A program made the translations under genes and the position numbers. A stretch of DNA of 64,000 bases from Coix lacryma-jobi var. lacryma-jobi (lineage: Eukaryota > Streptophyta > Magnoliopsida > Poales > Poaceae). The notes below the pieces were generated by a model, which was given only the letters and a program-made list of their open reading frames with translations, was not told the origin of the DNA and did not search any database. Shown here piece by piece: positions 35,483-49,500 of this stretch (its first letter is position 1; each line of letters begins with the position of its first letter). The stretch covers positions 682,001 to 746,000 of the forward strand of contig VDCT01000286.1 in assembly GCA_009763385.1 (NCBI GenBank). The letters are read 5' to 3'.

Positions 35483-37542
35483 CTACAGCAGCTTCTTCCT
35501 CTCAAAGAAGGTCTTCAGGTGCCACAGCTGCAAACCTGCCACTGATAAGCAGACGCCAAGGGAGAGGAACCCTAACCAAGCCATCCTTGAGTTTGTTCGC
35601 CTGTTCAGGTCCTGCATTTCCTGTTCCCTGGACAAGACATGGTGATGATGTGGTATCAGAATTACTTTGTAGTTTTCACGAAATCCATTTTCTGGATGAC
35701 TTGTTAGACTACTACCTTTCACGCAGATAAAACATCTTTCATGTATATTTTTTATAGTTTCCTCTAGCTTCTTCAGCTCCAATTCCATCATCTGCAACAT
35801 ATGAGCAGCACAAATGCATGAACAGTGGCACTAGCCATAAGAAACAGCATGGAAAAAGTAGTACCATTCTCGCAAAACCAAGACAACTTCCTCGGTCTCA
35901 CCAGTTGACACAAAACCAAGACAACTTCCATGGTCTCAGCAGTTGATTATGACTTATGAGCAATGTCAACACAACCAATAACAAACAACTAGAGGAGCAA
36001 ATGCTATATAATAGTTGAATGCTGCAATCAGCGTCCCACCTTCATCACATATCATCTCTCTGAGTCCACTTCTCAAATTTTATGCCAAGAGACAAGCTTG
36101 TTTAACTTATATTCAATACCAATCTCACTCTAAATCACACAACACAGTTGCACACATGTGATACTTACTATTAAATCATGCATAATTAAAACAAGATAAA
36201 AAACACCAGTGAGAGATTAAAACATTATAAATGTCAAATTTGTTCAATTTTGTACCTGTTATTCATTCAAGTAGAGGCAATATTGTGCACACCTTGTATG
36301 AAACTAACAAGTACACATTGCAATGAAAACCAAGAAAAGAACACCAAAAAGTATGGAGCAACCTGTTGGGTACTGATCTGATGACCTTTCTGTATCCACA
36401 TTGAAAAACATATAACTGAACTGTAGCAACTTACAAATATTAACATACTTTAAAAATGAGCTTCTTGATTCAAAATCCAAAACAACACCAACATACTCAG
36501 GCTAGAAAATATCAATGTACCACTTGCAAATACACTCCTTGAGAAGAAAGAAAACCATTATTAAGGAACTCATTATGAAGCGAAGCACGTAAAACAGGCT
36601 ACAAAAGCATACACAATCCATACCCAAATTGAACTTAACTTATATCAGAAAATGAAAAGCTCTAAAAGTTGCAAAATCAAATGCTCTTCACATCAACGTG
36701 AAACAGGATTTGTCAACAAACTATCAGCATGCACAATCAGTAAATTATTCCTGTCTAAACATACTAGTTAGAAGTTATTCCTGTCAGCAAGCAACCAGAT
36801 CGAAAGAGCAACGCTGTATCTATTTTCTTAATTGCGTTCAACAAAGTGAACTACTAACAACGCTGTATCTGTCGATAAGACGGACCAGATTGGTAGCGAA
36901 TTGATTGATGACCAAAACAAAGGTAGAATCTGGAGGGCGAAGCGAAATACTCAGTTACTCACATCGACCTTGCCCTTCTTAGCGACGCTGGGATAGTCCT
37001 TGGCGGAGACGCCGCTCCTCCGTACCAGTCGAACTCGAACCCGATCGGGACCGGCGGCTTGTGGTCAGGCGCCCAGAAGCAGGCCAGGTAGTCGCCGGCC
37101 TCCGTCGCCGTGAAGGCGAAGTGGCCGACTGCACGTTCTCCGCGTAGTGAATGCTGTTCCGTACGGGAAGTCACCTGAACATCAATCGAAGAAAAGCGCC
37201 TCCAATCATCACACGCACATCGCCATGGCTTCCTCTCCAAGCCAGATCACCGAATAGCCGCTTGGCGCTGCTCGCTTGCTTACCCTGAGAGAGATGCGGT
37301 GCGATCGGGGAGCTGGGCGTCGGGGAAGTTGGGGTCCGGCCCGACGATGTGGTACTTGCCAACGGCCATGGCGTTGACCTTGATCTCGTCGGAGATGCAC
37401 TTGGTGTGGCCGGACTCGACGTCGAACCGGAGGGGCGCGGGCCGGCGACGGGGGGAGAGAGGAGAGCGGAGGCGACCAGGAGGAGCAGCGCGGACGCGCG
37501 CAGCCACCTATAGGCGGGGGATCCGAGGCTCCGCGAGGCCAT
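35483..37542 (-). CDS. p24-delta/emp24 (GOLD-domain) cargo receptor
   Basis: Type I membrane protein of COPII/COPI vesicles that cycles between ER and Golgi (family knowledge). Minus-strand exons: 37284-37542, 36963-37174, 35716-35791 and 35483-35627. Start MASRSLGSP leads into a signal peptide (ASALLLLVASALLS). The GOLD domain holds LRFDVESGHTKCISDEIKVN, KYHIVGPDPNFPD, GHFAFTATEAGDYLACFW and PPVPIGFEFDW. Exon 3 starts MMELELKKLEETI (coiled coil). Exon 4 has NRRTNSRMAWLGFLSL, one membrane segment (WLGFLSLGVCLSVAGLQLW), and the short cytosolic tail LKTFFERKKLL with the FF and dilysine COPI/COPII signals of the delta class. Spliced length suggests about 230 aa. At least five single-base losses break the frame, at 37436-37442, near 37305, at 37159-37172 (two) and in exon 3 near HEEMF. 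Family assignment is firm. Confidence 0.9.
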
Positions 37543-37777
37543 CGCCGGAGATCGGCGGGCAGGTCACGGGGCTGGAATTCGCGTATGGCTTGTGAGGAGG
37601 GGAAGGGATGATGACGCGATGCGCGGGGCCGTGTGCCCGTGAGAGCGCGACTAGTTGAAGGGGTTTCTCGCTCGGGTGCTTAAAGCAGAGGTGTTTAAAC
37701 TAGTAATTGTTGATGGACACTAGTTAGAGGATGTTTGGAAAAAAAAAACTTACAAGATGTTTGGATGAAAAAACTAA

Positions 37778-38074
37778 GGCCCCCTTTGGCTCACTGGAAA
37801 ATCAAAGAAAAATGTAGGAAATCAAAGACGTATAAAGGAAACATTTTTGGTTTGGAAAGCAAGTAGGTTCTTTCCTCTGGAATTGCATCGGACTTCCGCC
37901 AAAACATGAGCTCGAACTAGATGTTTTTTTTCCTACGTTGTTGTGAGGGAACGAATCTTTCCTATGGAATTGCCACTATACTTTCCTGCATTTCCAAACA
38001 CGAGTTGACGTCAGCAAAACCGTAGGAATGGATTCCTCCATTTTTCCATTACTTCACCGTGAACCAAAGGGGCC
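37778..38074. mobile_element. Tourist-type MITE (PIF/Harbinger)
   Basis: The ends GGCCCCCTTTGGCTCAC and, inverted, GGCCCCTTTGGTTCAC form terminal inverted repeats, with TAA at 37775-37777 and 38075-38077 as target duplication, the usual 3-bp signature of PIF/Harbinger insertions. The interior is non-coding. It is about 235 bp upstream of the p24 ATG. Confidence 0.88.
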
Positions 38075-40072
38075 TAAAAGTTTAGTTATGTCATATTAAA
38101 TGTTATGGTACTAATTTAGTCTATTAAAAATAAACTATTATAAAATTAATTACACTCAAATTAATCTATTATTAATAATAAACTATAACATAATTTTATT
38201 ATCAAATCATTGACTAATTAAGTTTAATAGATTCTTCTCGTGAATTAACCTCCTGCTGATAACTTAGTTTTTCAGTAACGGCAACGCTAAATTTCATTAC
38301 TTGACAACAATGAGAATTTGTGACCAACGCAGTCAAGACAACCTTAAAACGCCACAATAAACATAACTTAAAGGGTTTAAATATTTTGACACATTTAAAA
38401 CTACAACCTAACCTTGTCAAATCAAAATAGGACAAGACCATCATCATACAAAGTAGCCACAACGAGCAAAATAACATTCAAATTTATTACATGCCCGCAA
38501 GACCGCTTCGATAGAACATAACCTGAGCGACGATTTTCAAAAGCTCAATCACCAGAGACCACATACAAGGCCTCAGATAATTGTCAGGCTTGTAGGTGTT
38601 CTATGCTCTTGTTGGTGAAAGTGTAGGAGCCTCTCTCTTAAGAATCTCTGCACCATGCTCTAATTCAGCCGAGACAAATTAGTTCTGTATTAGTCTATTT
38701 TCAATAGACCAGACTAGGATCATACATCTAATGTGGCAGGACTAAAATTTTTGATAAGAAAACAAACACCCTCTTAGACATTGTTTAGTTCTCGTTAAAA
38801 AAATTCACTCGTCACATTGAATGTTTACATACATATTAAATAAGACAAAAAAAAACTAATTACTCAGATTGTGATAACTTTGTGAGATGATTTTAAGCCT
38901 TTATATTGGATCTTTGGACACATGTATAGTAATATAGACTAAAAATAACTAATTACATGGCTTGCGTGTAATTTGCAGGACGAATCTTTTAAGCCTAATT
39001 AGTCCATGATTTGATATTAAAGTGCTACAGTAACACAAAATTTACCCATGTTTGAGTATTAAATAGTGTATACTTAATTTAATACTCAAGCAGGGAGTAG
39101 TAGTATCTGTGATGAATGGGTATTCGTTTCGCTGATAAAAATTTTAGTCGTTGTGCTGGATATTGCGGTACTAATTTAATATATTAAAATAAACTTATTA
39201 TAAAAACTAATTACATTGTCATATGCTAATTAATAAGATAAATCTATGAAGCCAAATTAATCCCTCATTAATAAATATTTACTTAGCACCATATTGTCAA
39301 ATCATAAACTAATTAAGCTTAATATTTGTCTCATGATTTAGCCTCTGGCTAACAAATTAGTTTTTTCATTAGTCTATTTTTTAATAGAATAAACTAGGGT
39401 CGCAGTATCCGATTTATGACAGAGCTAAATATTTTGCCAATGAAACGAACACCCTTAGACCTTGTTTAGTTCTTACTTAAAAACTCTTCACCCATCACAT
39501 CAAATGTTTGGATGCATGCATGATGTATTAAATAAGACAAAAAAAACTAATTGCATAGATTATGGTAACTTTGTGAGATAACTTTTAAGCCTGATTAGAG
39601 CTTGCTTAGTTCCCGCCCAAAAAACTTTACACCATGTCATATCGGATTTTTCAACGTATGTATAGAGTACTAAATATAGACTAAAAATTACTAATTACAC
39701 AACTTGCATGTAATTTGAGAGACAATTTTTTAAGCCTAATTAGTTCATGATTTGACACTACAGTAAAACATGCGCTAATGACAGGGATGTCACATCAGAT
39801 ATTACATAGAGTATTGCATGAGGTATTCAGATACTAACAAAAAACAAACAAGCTCTTAGTCTATAATTTGAAAATGTTCTACTACAGTAAACACGTGCTA
39901 CTGACGGATTAATTAGTGTTAATAAATTTATCTAGCGGTTTCCAGATATAATATGTAATTTGTCTTCTTATTAGTATATTATTAAATTAGTGTCAAAATA
40001 TCTGATGTGATATCCAAAAACTTTTCACCTACGAACTAAACAAGACCTCAGTCGTCCTTGCTAGAAGAGATA
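38075..40072. other. MITE graveyard, AT-rich
   Basis: Several overlapping remnants of one MITE family are recognisable by CTTGTTTAGTTC-type ends and shared inner words ATTAAATAAGACAAAAAAA and TGATTTGACA (for example near 38780, 39463 and 39606). Individual borders cannot be fixed because the copies overlap and are diverged. No gene seen. Confidence 0.6.
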
Positions 40073-40324
40073 CTACCCCCGTCCAACAAAAATGTAACTA
40101 TGGGTTGCGTGCCAACAAAAATAGTTTATGTTGGACCAAATTTCTAGTGAATATTATTCACTTTTATAACTCCAAAATAATTTATTAAAAACATATTTTG
40201 TAATGAATCTAATGACATTATTTGATGTCATAAATATTAATATATTTTTATCTATAATTAATCTAACTTGATGTACTAAACCATGACATATGCTAGAATT
40301 GCATATTTTTCTGGATAGAGAGAG
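40073..40324. mobile_element. Diverged Stowaway-like MITE
   Basis: The left end CTACCCCCGTCCAACAAAAA and the right end, inverted, CTCTCTCTATCCAGAAAAA are imperfect Stowaway termini, flanked by TA. Interior AT-rich, with the characteristic block about mid-element (TAATGAATCTAATGACATTA). Confidence 0.6.
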
Positions 40325-40346
40325 TACTCTTCAATTATATGTTAAT

Positions 40347-41112
40347 GGGCTATTGGAACTATAGTAATTAAAATAATATATTTTGGAGGAGGAGAGAGTT
40401 AAAAATGACCAAAATACTCCTAACTATTTTAGTATAACATTTCATAGTTATAAAAAAAATTATAACTAACAAACATTATATTAAAATTGTAGTGCTCAAT
40501 GAGATCTACACTTTTGTAGTTGATAATTTTTTGAATGAAAATTATTTAGAGTATGAAAAAATATTTTAAACTTTTTATATTCTTAAAACTTTAAATTAGA
40601 ATATATTAAGTCATTTAGATATAAATATTTGTTTATTAATTTATAATTTAAAGTTTTAAATTTAAAATTGTCTCATACTTGTCTTATAGATCATGTCAAT
40701 GTTCGAAGTCATTTCAAATTTGAAAATCTAAGAAAATAAATGGATATTTAGCACTCTAAATGGTAGATTAAAAAAATATCAACTATAAATAGATTGTTTA
40801 TCATAACTATAACTTTTATAGGTTCCATATCAACATACAAGGTCATTCTATAATTTGAAAATCTGATAATTAAAAAAATATTTGACAATTTAGATAGTTT
40901 TTAATCAAAAAGTTGTTAACTATAAATTATAGTTCTTATTGAGCACTACAATTTTAATATAAAGTTTAGCTTCATCTGATTTTATATGCAAAAGTTATGA
41001 TCTTTTTAGATAACAAAAGATTAAAATAGTCAAGTGTTATTTGGTCACTTTTAACTTCTCTCTCATTCACTCAAAGATAATATTATTTAATTGTCATAGT
41101 GTTCAGAGCTAA
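40347..41112. repeat. Long inverted-repeat element, about 765 bp
   Basis: Outer arms pair: GAGAGAGTTAAAAATGACC at the left (about 40390) with GAGAAGTTAAAAGTGACC inverted at the right (about 41060). Further in, ATATTAAAATTGTAGTGCTC (about 40471) faces its near-exact complement at about 40945. Arms are diverged by indels. Very AT-rich, no ORF. Looks like a long-TIR non-autonomous DNA element or decayed palindrome. Confidence 0.7.
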
Positions 41113-41911
41113 TTACTATAATTAAAAAGTGCCTTCTAGTAAAGTCAATATTATATCAAGCTCTTTTTAGATGAAATCATGGAGTGTCAAATTTATTAGT
41201 TCTCTTATAATAGTGCAATTGATTTGCAATTGCAAGCTACGTACAGTATATGTTGCTTGTTTTTTGCACGGAATATTGTATCCACACATGACATCATTAT
41301 CCCACACGTTATCAACAAGGCCGGATCTAGCACCAGAACAGGAGCCCCCGCCCCCACCCCACAGCCCTTCTCTTACTCTCGCTCTCTCTCTAGATGGCAC
41401 CGTGAAAAATTAAAAGTTAGATGTGGAAGATAATGAAAAAAAGGCTCTCTAAAACTTTGGTTTCTAACAGAGCCACCCCGTATGTGAACTCATATTGTCT
41501 AACCCCAAGGTATGTTGAAACCATCTGAGATTTTTCTAGTCTAGTCCAGATGAAAGTTTAAGTTTTTAAGATTGCAAAAAAATATACAAAAATTTGATGT
41601 GCCATGTAAAAGTCCAGAGTTTCCATGGAAGTTTCTAAGAGCAAAAACAAAACAGAAATAAAAAGAAAAGTTTCGGACGAAGTTTCTAAGATTGTTAAAA
41701 TATATAAAATATATATATATATATAGCCAGTTTCTAAAAATCTAAGATTGAAAAAAAAATCCAAAATAAAATAGCCAATTTTGAGATTGCAAAAAAAAAA
41801 AACAGAAATAAAAAAAAGTTTAGACGAAGTTTCTAAGATTGCAAAAAAAAAAACCAGTTTCTCAAATCTAAGATTGCAAAAATAATATAGTCAATTTCTG
41901 ATATATTGCGC

Positions 41912-41917
41912 AAAAAA
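41912..41917 (-). terminator. RNA polymerase III terminator of tRNA-Ile
   Basis: TTTTTT on the minus strand directly follows the discriminator base of the tRNA gene, the standard Pol III stop. Confidence 0.85.
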
Positions 41918-41990
41918 TGGCCCATACAGTCTCGAACCTGTGACCTTCGCGTTATTAGCACGACGCTCTAACCAGCTGAGCTAATAGGCC
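41918..41990 (-). tRNA. tRNA-Ile (anticodon AAU)
   Basis: Minus-strand tRNA without intron. The acceptor stem GGCCTAT/ATGGGCC pairs with one G-U; the D arm GCTC-AGCTGGTTA-GAGC holds box A; the anticodon stem TCGTG/CGCGA encloses CTAATAA, anticodon AAU. The T arm should read ACAGG-TTCGAGA-CCTGT but reads ACAGG-TTCGAGA-CTGT, so one C is missing and the T-stem has a bulge. Length is 73 rather than 74. With an intact Pol III terminator, box A and box B (GGTTCGAGA), this is either a working gene with a one-base consensus error or a fresh pseudo-tRNA. Confidence 0.88.
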
Positions 41991-42410
41991 TGATATTATT
42001 ATTAGTGATAGAGAAATTGACATATATATAACTCTATCGAATGATGGATAGAAAATTATCCATTCACAATTAGACAGGTATATTGCTATATGTCAGTAGA
42101 CTCGTACTTCATCTTTGTAATTCCACATATAATTTTTTGTTACGTGGAGGAAAGAGAAAGATGAGAGAAAATGGTCGTTGTTTCGCCAACAACAATCTTA
42201 TGAGCACTAATATCTATAACTATAGACAACTATTATATCATTGTATGTATGAGTTGTTATTATCATGCAACTCACAAATATAATTTTATTTTATGTATAA
42301 ATTAAGGAATTATAAGTTACTACGAGATAACTTAAAACAACTATTGTATACTTTTTGTTAAAAGTTGTCTTCAAATTACATGGACATTATATATGATCAC
42401 CTCTTTTTTG

Positions 42411-42730
42411 CAAGACCTAGTTACACACGCAGACGCTCACAAACACGAGCATGCATTCACTCTACCTATACTATGAACACACGCACACTCTACCACCCTT
42501 ATGACAACTCCGAAGAACCGAATTGGATCGGCAAGTCTCGAAATTGACAAACTCCACAAAGACCACTCGTTGTCGACAGACCGTCACCTACCACTGAAAG
42601 AATAACGCAGTTAAATCCTAAAATAAATCCAGAAAAATACGAATACCCGTGTCAGTGAGAATTGAACTCGAATGAATAGGTTCCATGCCAGGAATCCAGT
42701 CAACTGAGTAACACTCAGTTCGGTTGTATG
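42411..42730 (-). mobile_element. tRNA-derived SINE, minus strand
   Basis: On the minus strand the 5' part has a degenerate tRNA-like head with a box-B-like GAGTTCAATTCTC. The body follows with CTGGATTTATTTTAGGATTT, TCTTTCAGTGGTAGGTGACG, GTCGACAACGAG, TCATAAGGGTGGTAGAGTG and TGCGTGTGTAAC, the order of blocks in the common grass tRNA-derived SINE. It ends in a short A-run (plus-strand T-run at 42405-42410). Diverged, so an old copy. Exact borders and target duplication not fixed. Confidence 0.72.
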
Positions 42731-43563
42731 CAACCACCTATGAGACAACACAAATGTGCTTGCCCTTAGTAACAAAACAAACATTGTAACCTGCGACCAA
42801 TAGCACTGTAATACCATTTGATACTCCATAATTTTATCTAAAAAAGGAGCTCGATATACTTTTTTGGTAAAACACTGTATATCAGCCACAACCACAATAA
42901 GTCTTACCAAACAGAACACTTAATAACAAAGCAAACACACGAAGAAACCTAAAATTTTTGCCACTCACCTAAGGATATCATCAAATTTCAAGCTGGCCTG
43001 CGTTTGGTTTGAGTTTGTGCTCAAACTAGCTCTCCTAAATCTGGGATGGTGTTTGGCAACCTGCAGTTTGATCCATGGTTGCAGCAAACACAAGTGGTAT
43101 TCCGAAACGCATTATTCAAAAAGATCAAAACAAGACGACGTTAGCCGAGTTTTGGCTTGCGCACGACGCAAATACATGCCAGCTTACATCAAATAAGCAT
43201 GCACGTTGTTTGTGGGTTACATCATTTTTCATTTACATATTCTAGAGACAGATATGTTCCTGTCTACTATAGTTTACTCTCATTCTGAGATCATAGGTTA
43301 ACAGAGATCTTACCCAGGCTTGTCAGTTTACAGGGCAGGTGTCAACATAACAAAAATATGTCCCTGGAGTCACGTCACAGGGCAGCTGAAGCATCAGAAA
43401 GATGGCAACTTGATTACTTCCGTGATCCGACTGTTTTCACTATATCGGTTATGCTCTGCTGCATTTGCAAAACTAGGGCACCGCCACTCGCACAACTATA
43501 TAGTTCGCTAGAGTTTAACAACATCCATGGCAGAAGGTCAGGTCAAATGTAAGGAGCAAGTCA

Positions 43564-46500
43564 TTAGTCTGAATCCGAGTCTGATATCTCCCACTGACGA
43601 GCGTCTTTTGGGTCAACGTCTGCGACAGATGGCTCACCGAAGAGCGACGTGCTGACTTTGGACGAGGCCTCTTTGTCTTGTCTTCCGGAGCTTTTTTCTG
43701 TGAGATGAAAGTACATACTGTCAGAGTTCTGAATGCTGACTAACAAGTCAAACATAAACAATACTTTCCGAAGTGCAATAATGTAATATTTTGATTTGTT
43801 AGGAAAACAAGTACGTAGGTTTTATAGAATGCAAGAACCTTCAGATAAAAAAAATATGACCCAACTGACTTTGTTGTAGAAACAAATGAATAGTGAATCA
43901 TGTGGAGTGTAACGGTTCGATTGTATGTAGAGTGTATGAGAAAGACAAATTTATGGTATTTTTGGGTTTACAAATTCGGTGTATGTAGAGTGTAGTAGAA
44001 CAAAACCTATATCACAAACTACCTGTAACTGGACTGATCAACATTAACAAAATTGAGCACAGATATGGGGAGAACTCCAAGGTTTTTGAATCAGTACATA
44101 AGGTAATGCTCATCTAACTTTATATCAAACATGAAACTACCTGTCGAGTACTTTGAGTTGGTTTTTGTTCCTGAACCATATTATTCCATAGAAATACATC
44201 CGCATAAGCAAAGTTGAACCAATCATTGGGTGGGTTAGGTAATCATGGAATTGGAAACCAATGTTCTCTTTTAGACTTTTCCCTGCTGACCGGATACTTT
44301 TAGTTCTTAGCCATTCTTTGCTCGTTTCCTCTGGTACAAGATCTGGTACCTTCGAAGTCTACACACACAAAAGACACTGCAAGGATTAACATTATTTCAG
44401 AAATTAAGTGAAAGCATTTTCATCCCTAGTACAATTAATGCTTAGACCTCAATCGCATATAGAAATTGTTGAAGCCATGGATGAACTTTTACTGCTAGTG
44501 CCAACAAGTTAGGATATTATAGGTGCTTGGGTAAATAAATGTCTGTTCATACAAAATTGTTAAGAGGCAACTTGTATTGTATCAACCAATATGGTGCTGA
44601 TGTCACAAAAGCAGGAGATACATTGACAAAGACTGATCAAATAAGACAAGTCAAACATTGAGTCAGCTGTCCTTTGGTCTACGTGGAAGTACATTTCATT
44701 TCTTATATATTCCTACCCCTTTCATTTAAGAATACATGCTAGGGAGACTACAAGAGCATTAATCATTATGGAATGGACATTCTTGAAGTCTACATATGTC
44801 TATCTAACCTTGTACACAATAACACAAATGTTTTTTTCTTGTAAACTATCGATTCAACTAGCAAAGGTCAATTGCAACATCCTGCAGATATTTACAAAAT
44901 AATCTTGTATCATGGAAGACTTACAAAGTAAGGAATTTCTCTAGTATCTCCATCTTTGATAATCTGAGAGATCCACCACTATTTATCTGCAATGTTAGTT
45001 AAAGAGGTACAGAATTAGCAGTGCATCTGATCTTTTACTGTTGAGGTACCTAACCTGACATAATTATCAGAAGGCACATTGATAATGCACTAGAAGGTAG
45101 AACCATCAAACTCATCAAACTCTCACTCTTCAATTTCATCTGGACCCTTGTACCTTGCCACTAGCTGGGACGCATCAGTATGCTGTCCCTGGAGAACGTC
45201 CACAAGATTGTTCCTTTTTCAGCTTTCAGTGCCTCATATGTTGCATTTCTTTGGAATCGAACAATGAAATTTCAGGCTTATCATTATCATCTCCAAAGTC
45301 TCTAGGACCGACAGGCTCCAGTATAATCAGTGGCAAGTTAGAAGGCACAAATTTGCTGCCAAAATATATGTTTATGCTGTTATCCGATTTACAAATATAA
45401 GAAGCAATTTGAATGCTGAAAGTGGAATAGCCCAGACATTTGCTGAAGCCAGGATCTGATGTGTTTCTGTTGCTCAGGTTCCAGTGACATACATTTGAAT
45501 TAAGGACAGCTATAATATAACCAGGAGGTCCTGAGCATTTCATTTTGTGGGAAACACATCTTTCAGGATCAATAACTCATTATCCTGAGGTTCTAAAAGG
45601 CTACAAATGACAAATAGACAAAAGCACAGACCAATCTCCACATGTTGTGTTTTTAAACAGAACCAATGAAGCACGCACTGTATACTACTGGTCCACTAAT
45701 TGTTATGACTACTACATGCCATTTTGAATCAAATCCACTATTGTTTTATCCACAAGGGTCTACCATTCTGGCCTCTAAGGTAGAACTTGTTACAAACCAT
45801 TAGATCATAATGGGGGATAACTATCACAGACAATGGGCCACATGGCATGGTGCTTGAAGTCGAGGGACTTCGGAGAAAGAGAAGATTGTTCTGTTGGCTG
45901 GTGGAGACTTCTTTGATTCATTTTTCTTTTTCTTTATATATAACAAAAGGATGCAATGACATGCCTTATATATAGCTGGTCCTAACAACCAATCTAATAT
46001 GAGATAACATTCCGAATTGGATAAGATCATATATCCCGAAGATGGCTATAGATAATAAAAGATAAATAGTAAAGTTTGAAATTACAAAGTGGTCTACCTT
46101 TTTACTACTTCTCCATCTAACCAAACGCAGGTCAGCCTATCATCTTTGAAGGCAGTTGCAGCACTTGATGTCTCTACTGAATTATCGACATTCCCAGCAC
46201 TTTGTCAACATCACCTATCAGTTTGTTTCTTGGGCCTTACGCAAAATCTAGTTTCAAATGCAAACCAATAACTTAGCAAACTAGTAATGAATATTATTTA
46301 GATAATAAACCATACCAATTTGCACATTAAAATTAACTATGAAAACTTACTTGTCTCTTCTTACTTAACTCTGCACCTGGACGACCAGCGACAATTACAC
46401 AATACCAAATTGGTGCATCATTGCCAGCACGTGAGTGGCCTCTAGCATCACAACTGAGTTCCAAAGATGTATCACTTCTTAGCTGTCGCAGTTCTAAACA

Positions 46501-49500
46501 AGAACAGTAAAGGAGTGAATGCGGTGATAATTTTTTTTGTTTCATTTAAGGAAACTGCAACCTAAACAATACTGCACAGCTTGATAATTCAGTACAGATG
46601 GTTCAGAAACTGCTCAACATACCATGGTGCTTGTGCTCCTCCATCATCTCTGTGAACTCTGACTTGCTAAAAATTCCTGAATGGGAAGTCAACAACACAT
46701 ATAACCCCCCATTGCAAAAAAAAAAAAAAAAAAAAAAAAAAAGGAAGAGGACTCTCGCCATGGTGTACAACAGGCTTTGTGCCTGGTCCCTTCAAAAAAA
46801 AGTGGCTGGAGCCGATTCCACCCCTAACCTGATCCAAAGTAGACAAGATCGTGTAACCAATTTTACCGTATGTACTAATAGATGGGACCATGGTAATGTT
46901 TTGCTTCATTAAAATGCAGTAGCTGCTCAATGCTCACTGATCTTGAAATCAGTAAATCATGTTTTCGATGCTAAGTAGCTACTATTTGTGGTATCAGCAT
47001 TAAGTTGTCAGACTGTAACACTATTATCTGATTAAGAGTTTTTCTTCTGTAGCCAAAAAGTGGGAAACTTTCAAGTCAAGGCCTATAGACATAGCCAAAA
47101 CAAGCAAAGGGTCAGGAAATAGATCATTGACAAAGCTGAGTTAGACTATTTTTGGACTTAAGGCTAGATGCACCATCATACATGCATGAAATGGTATGTG
47201 CAATAAGACTCTGATCAATGAAGATGATCGTAATAATAGTTATAATACTACTTACTGAAACAATAAAAGTGGTAAGATGAAAGGATATGTTCTGACATAA
47301 AAAACAATTTGGTGATTCTTATCCAATATATTAAAATATTTTTGAGCCGTAAAATATCTGAATATTATATAATGTCACCTGAGAAAAATTGATAATCAAC
47401 GACTATTAGCTAAGTACAAAATAATTACTGTAATAGGAAGTGATGAACAATTGTGTAAAATGTGCACACTTGCAGAATGAATTTCTGGCAACTTATAGAG
47501 CCTTAAATGCATTGATTGAAAAAAATAGAACCTTAAATGTTAGTGCTCATGGTTTTAGTAAATTGTATCAGCTGATAAAATTTTCATATTTGTAATTTAC
47601 TCATTCTAAAGTTGTATATAATATTAAACTGTTATAAACAGCTAATGTTGTTAAATATTATACAAAAGCATGATTTATAGATATAGATAACAAAAAGTTG
47701 ATACAGATACTCAAAAAACACATACGAATTCCACCAAATCTGGGATTCGTCTTCTCTCCATAGGACAAATGCAAATGATGAATAACTTGAATACTCTTGG
47801 GCAGCTTGGCGAAGGAATGGAGCAGCACGCTCTCCAGTACTTGAGAAAAAGACAATTTTGACCTACACAATGCATGCAAAGATGGCATGAGCAATTGCGA
47901 GTGGCCAAAAACCCAAAAGATAAGGTGCTCCAGGCATAGAAAAATATGAAAGTTATTCCACAAGACAATATATACAGCAAAAGCTATTCAACCTTATGAT
48001 GGCCGCTCTTCCCAATGAATTGGGGCCCTGAAATAAGCTCTGCATTAGAACCATAATTCCTCTCAGGTAAGCCTATCAAATTTAACTGCAACTGTTGAAT
48101 AATAACACTGAACAAGGCAGCAAATATGCAAAACAACAAGAACAATGCATAGTGTTTCGGTTGGTTATTACTTTTATAGTTACAAATCAGCCATAAGGAT
48201 TGTGCAATTAAAATAGTTCCATTATGTCATAAGATAAGCATCCCAAATAAGGGCGAGAAACCTAGTCCTGACTGCTTCCCATGTAAGTAATGACAATTTT
48301 TCGCTAACCAAACTAGAATCTGTACCTCTAAAAAGGAATTGTGGATGCAGATTCATACTCATGATTCAGTAGGTCACTAGGCCACATGGATATAGTTATA
48401 ACTAAAATAATAGATTACATTTCCAACAGGCTTCAATTTCCTTTGAATTTCGAATGCTTAGAAAGAACACATCGATATAGATAAATAAAGAAATAGTGCG
48501 AATCATAAGGCTCACCAATGTCTCCTTTGAATAGTACAAGATCCGAGGCAATCCTACAACTGATGTTGCAACCCAATCAACAACAGAATCCACAAAAAGC
48601 CCACCTGGGTACCTAGGCATAGGAAACATGGTTATTTAGACCGCATATCAAATATTGCCATGTCTTCAGCACAGATAGGAAAGTGGTGTGTGGCATAAAT
48701 CTCATCATGGGCATGCTGATATAACAAGAAAAGAAGAGTCCAGACTTGAATATGACCAGAAACTGATAGTCTGGCCAAAATAATCACCTCATATAACAGG
48801 ATGGACTTTTGCAGTTAGCAGTGTATGCAACAACTGTTGGTACACCTGCACGAATCGAATGAGCATGGAATGAATGAACCATAATAGAAAGAATACCTTT
48901 TTCTCAACAGAAAATTGAGGACAGAACTTCTCCACTACCAGAAATCAGCAATCCACTTCCCTCACTGACCTAATTTGAGCTACTCTGTTTGACAAAATCT
49001 ATGTAACAAAATAACAATGTTTCAAATAGAGGGTCAATATGTTGAAGTGGATCACCTATGAAACCTTATAACTAACTTAAATTTCACATCATTATGACTA
49101 AAAAGACTTGTTGCACTAACATACCATTACGGAAAAATAGCCGTTTGGAGAACCTTTTTTTCAGCGAAATGACCAGCCACTTGTGAATCACCACTTCTAC
49201 CATAGCAGTTTTGGCGATTCCATCCAATTGAGTGCCTAGACCATGCAATCAAATATTGTGAAGGGGGAATCGAGTAGAAGAAATTTTCTTGGGATTCTAA
49301 ATTCACAATGGTTGTTATTGTTGGCAACACCAAATAATTTCTAAGGAACAGAAAATATTGTTGACTCAACTGCCAAAAGATCCAAGTACCACTCAGACAA
49401 AATGCTAAAATTCCAAAGCTTGCTCACCTAAGGAATATTCTCAGTCTTAAATAACAAATTCAAAAAAGAATGACTGAAAGTGACAAAGTTTATATCATCA

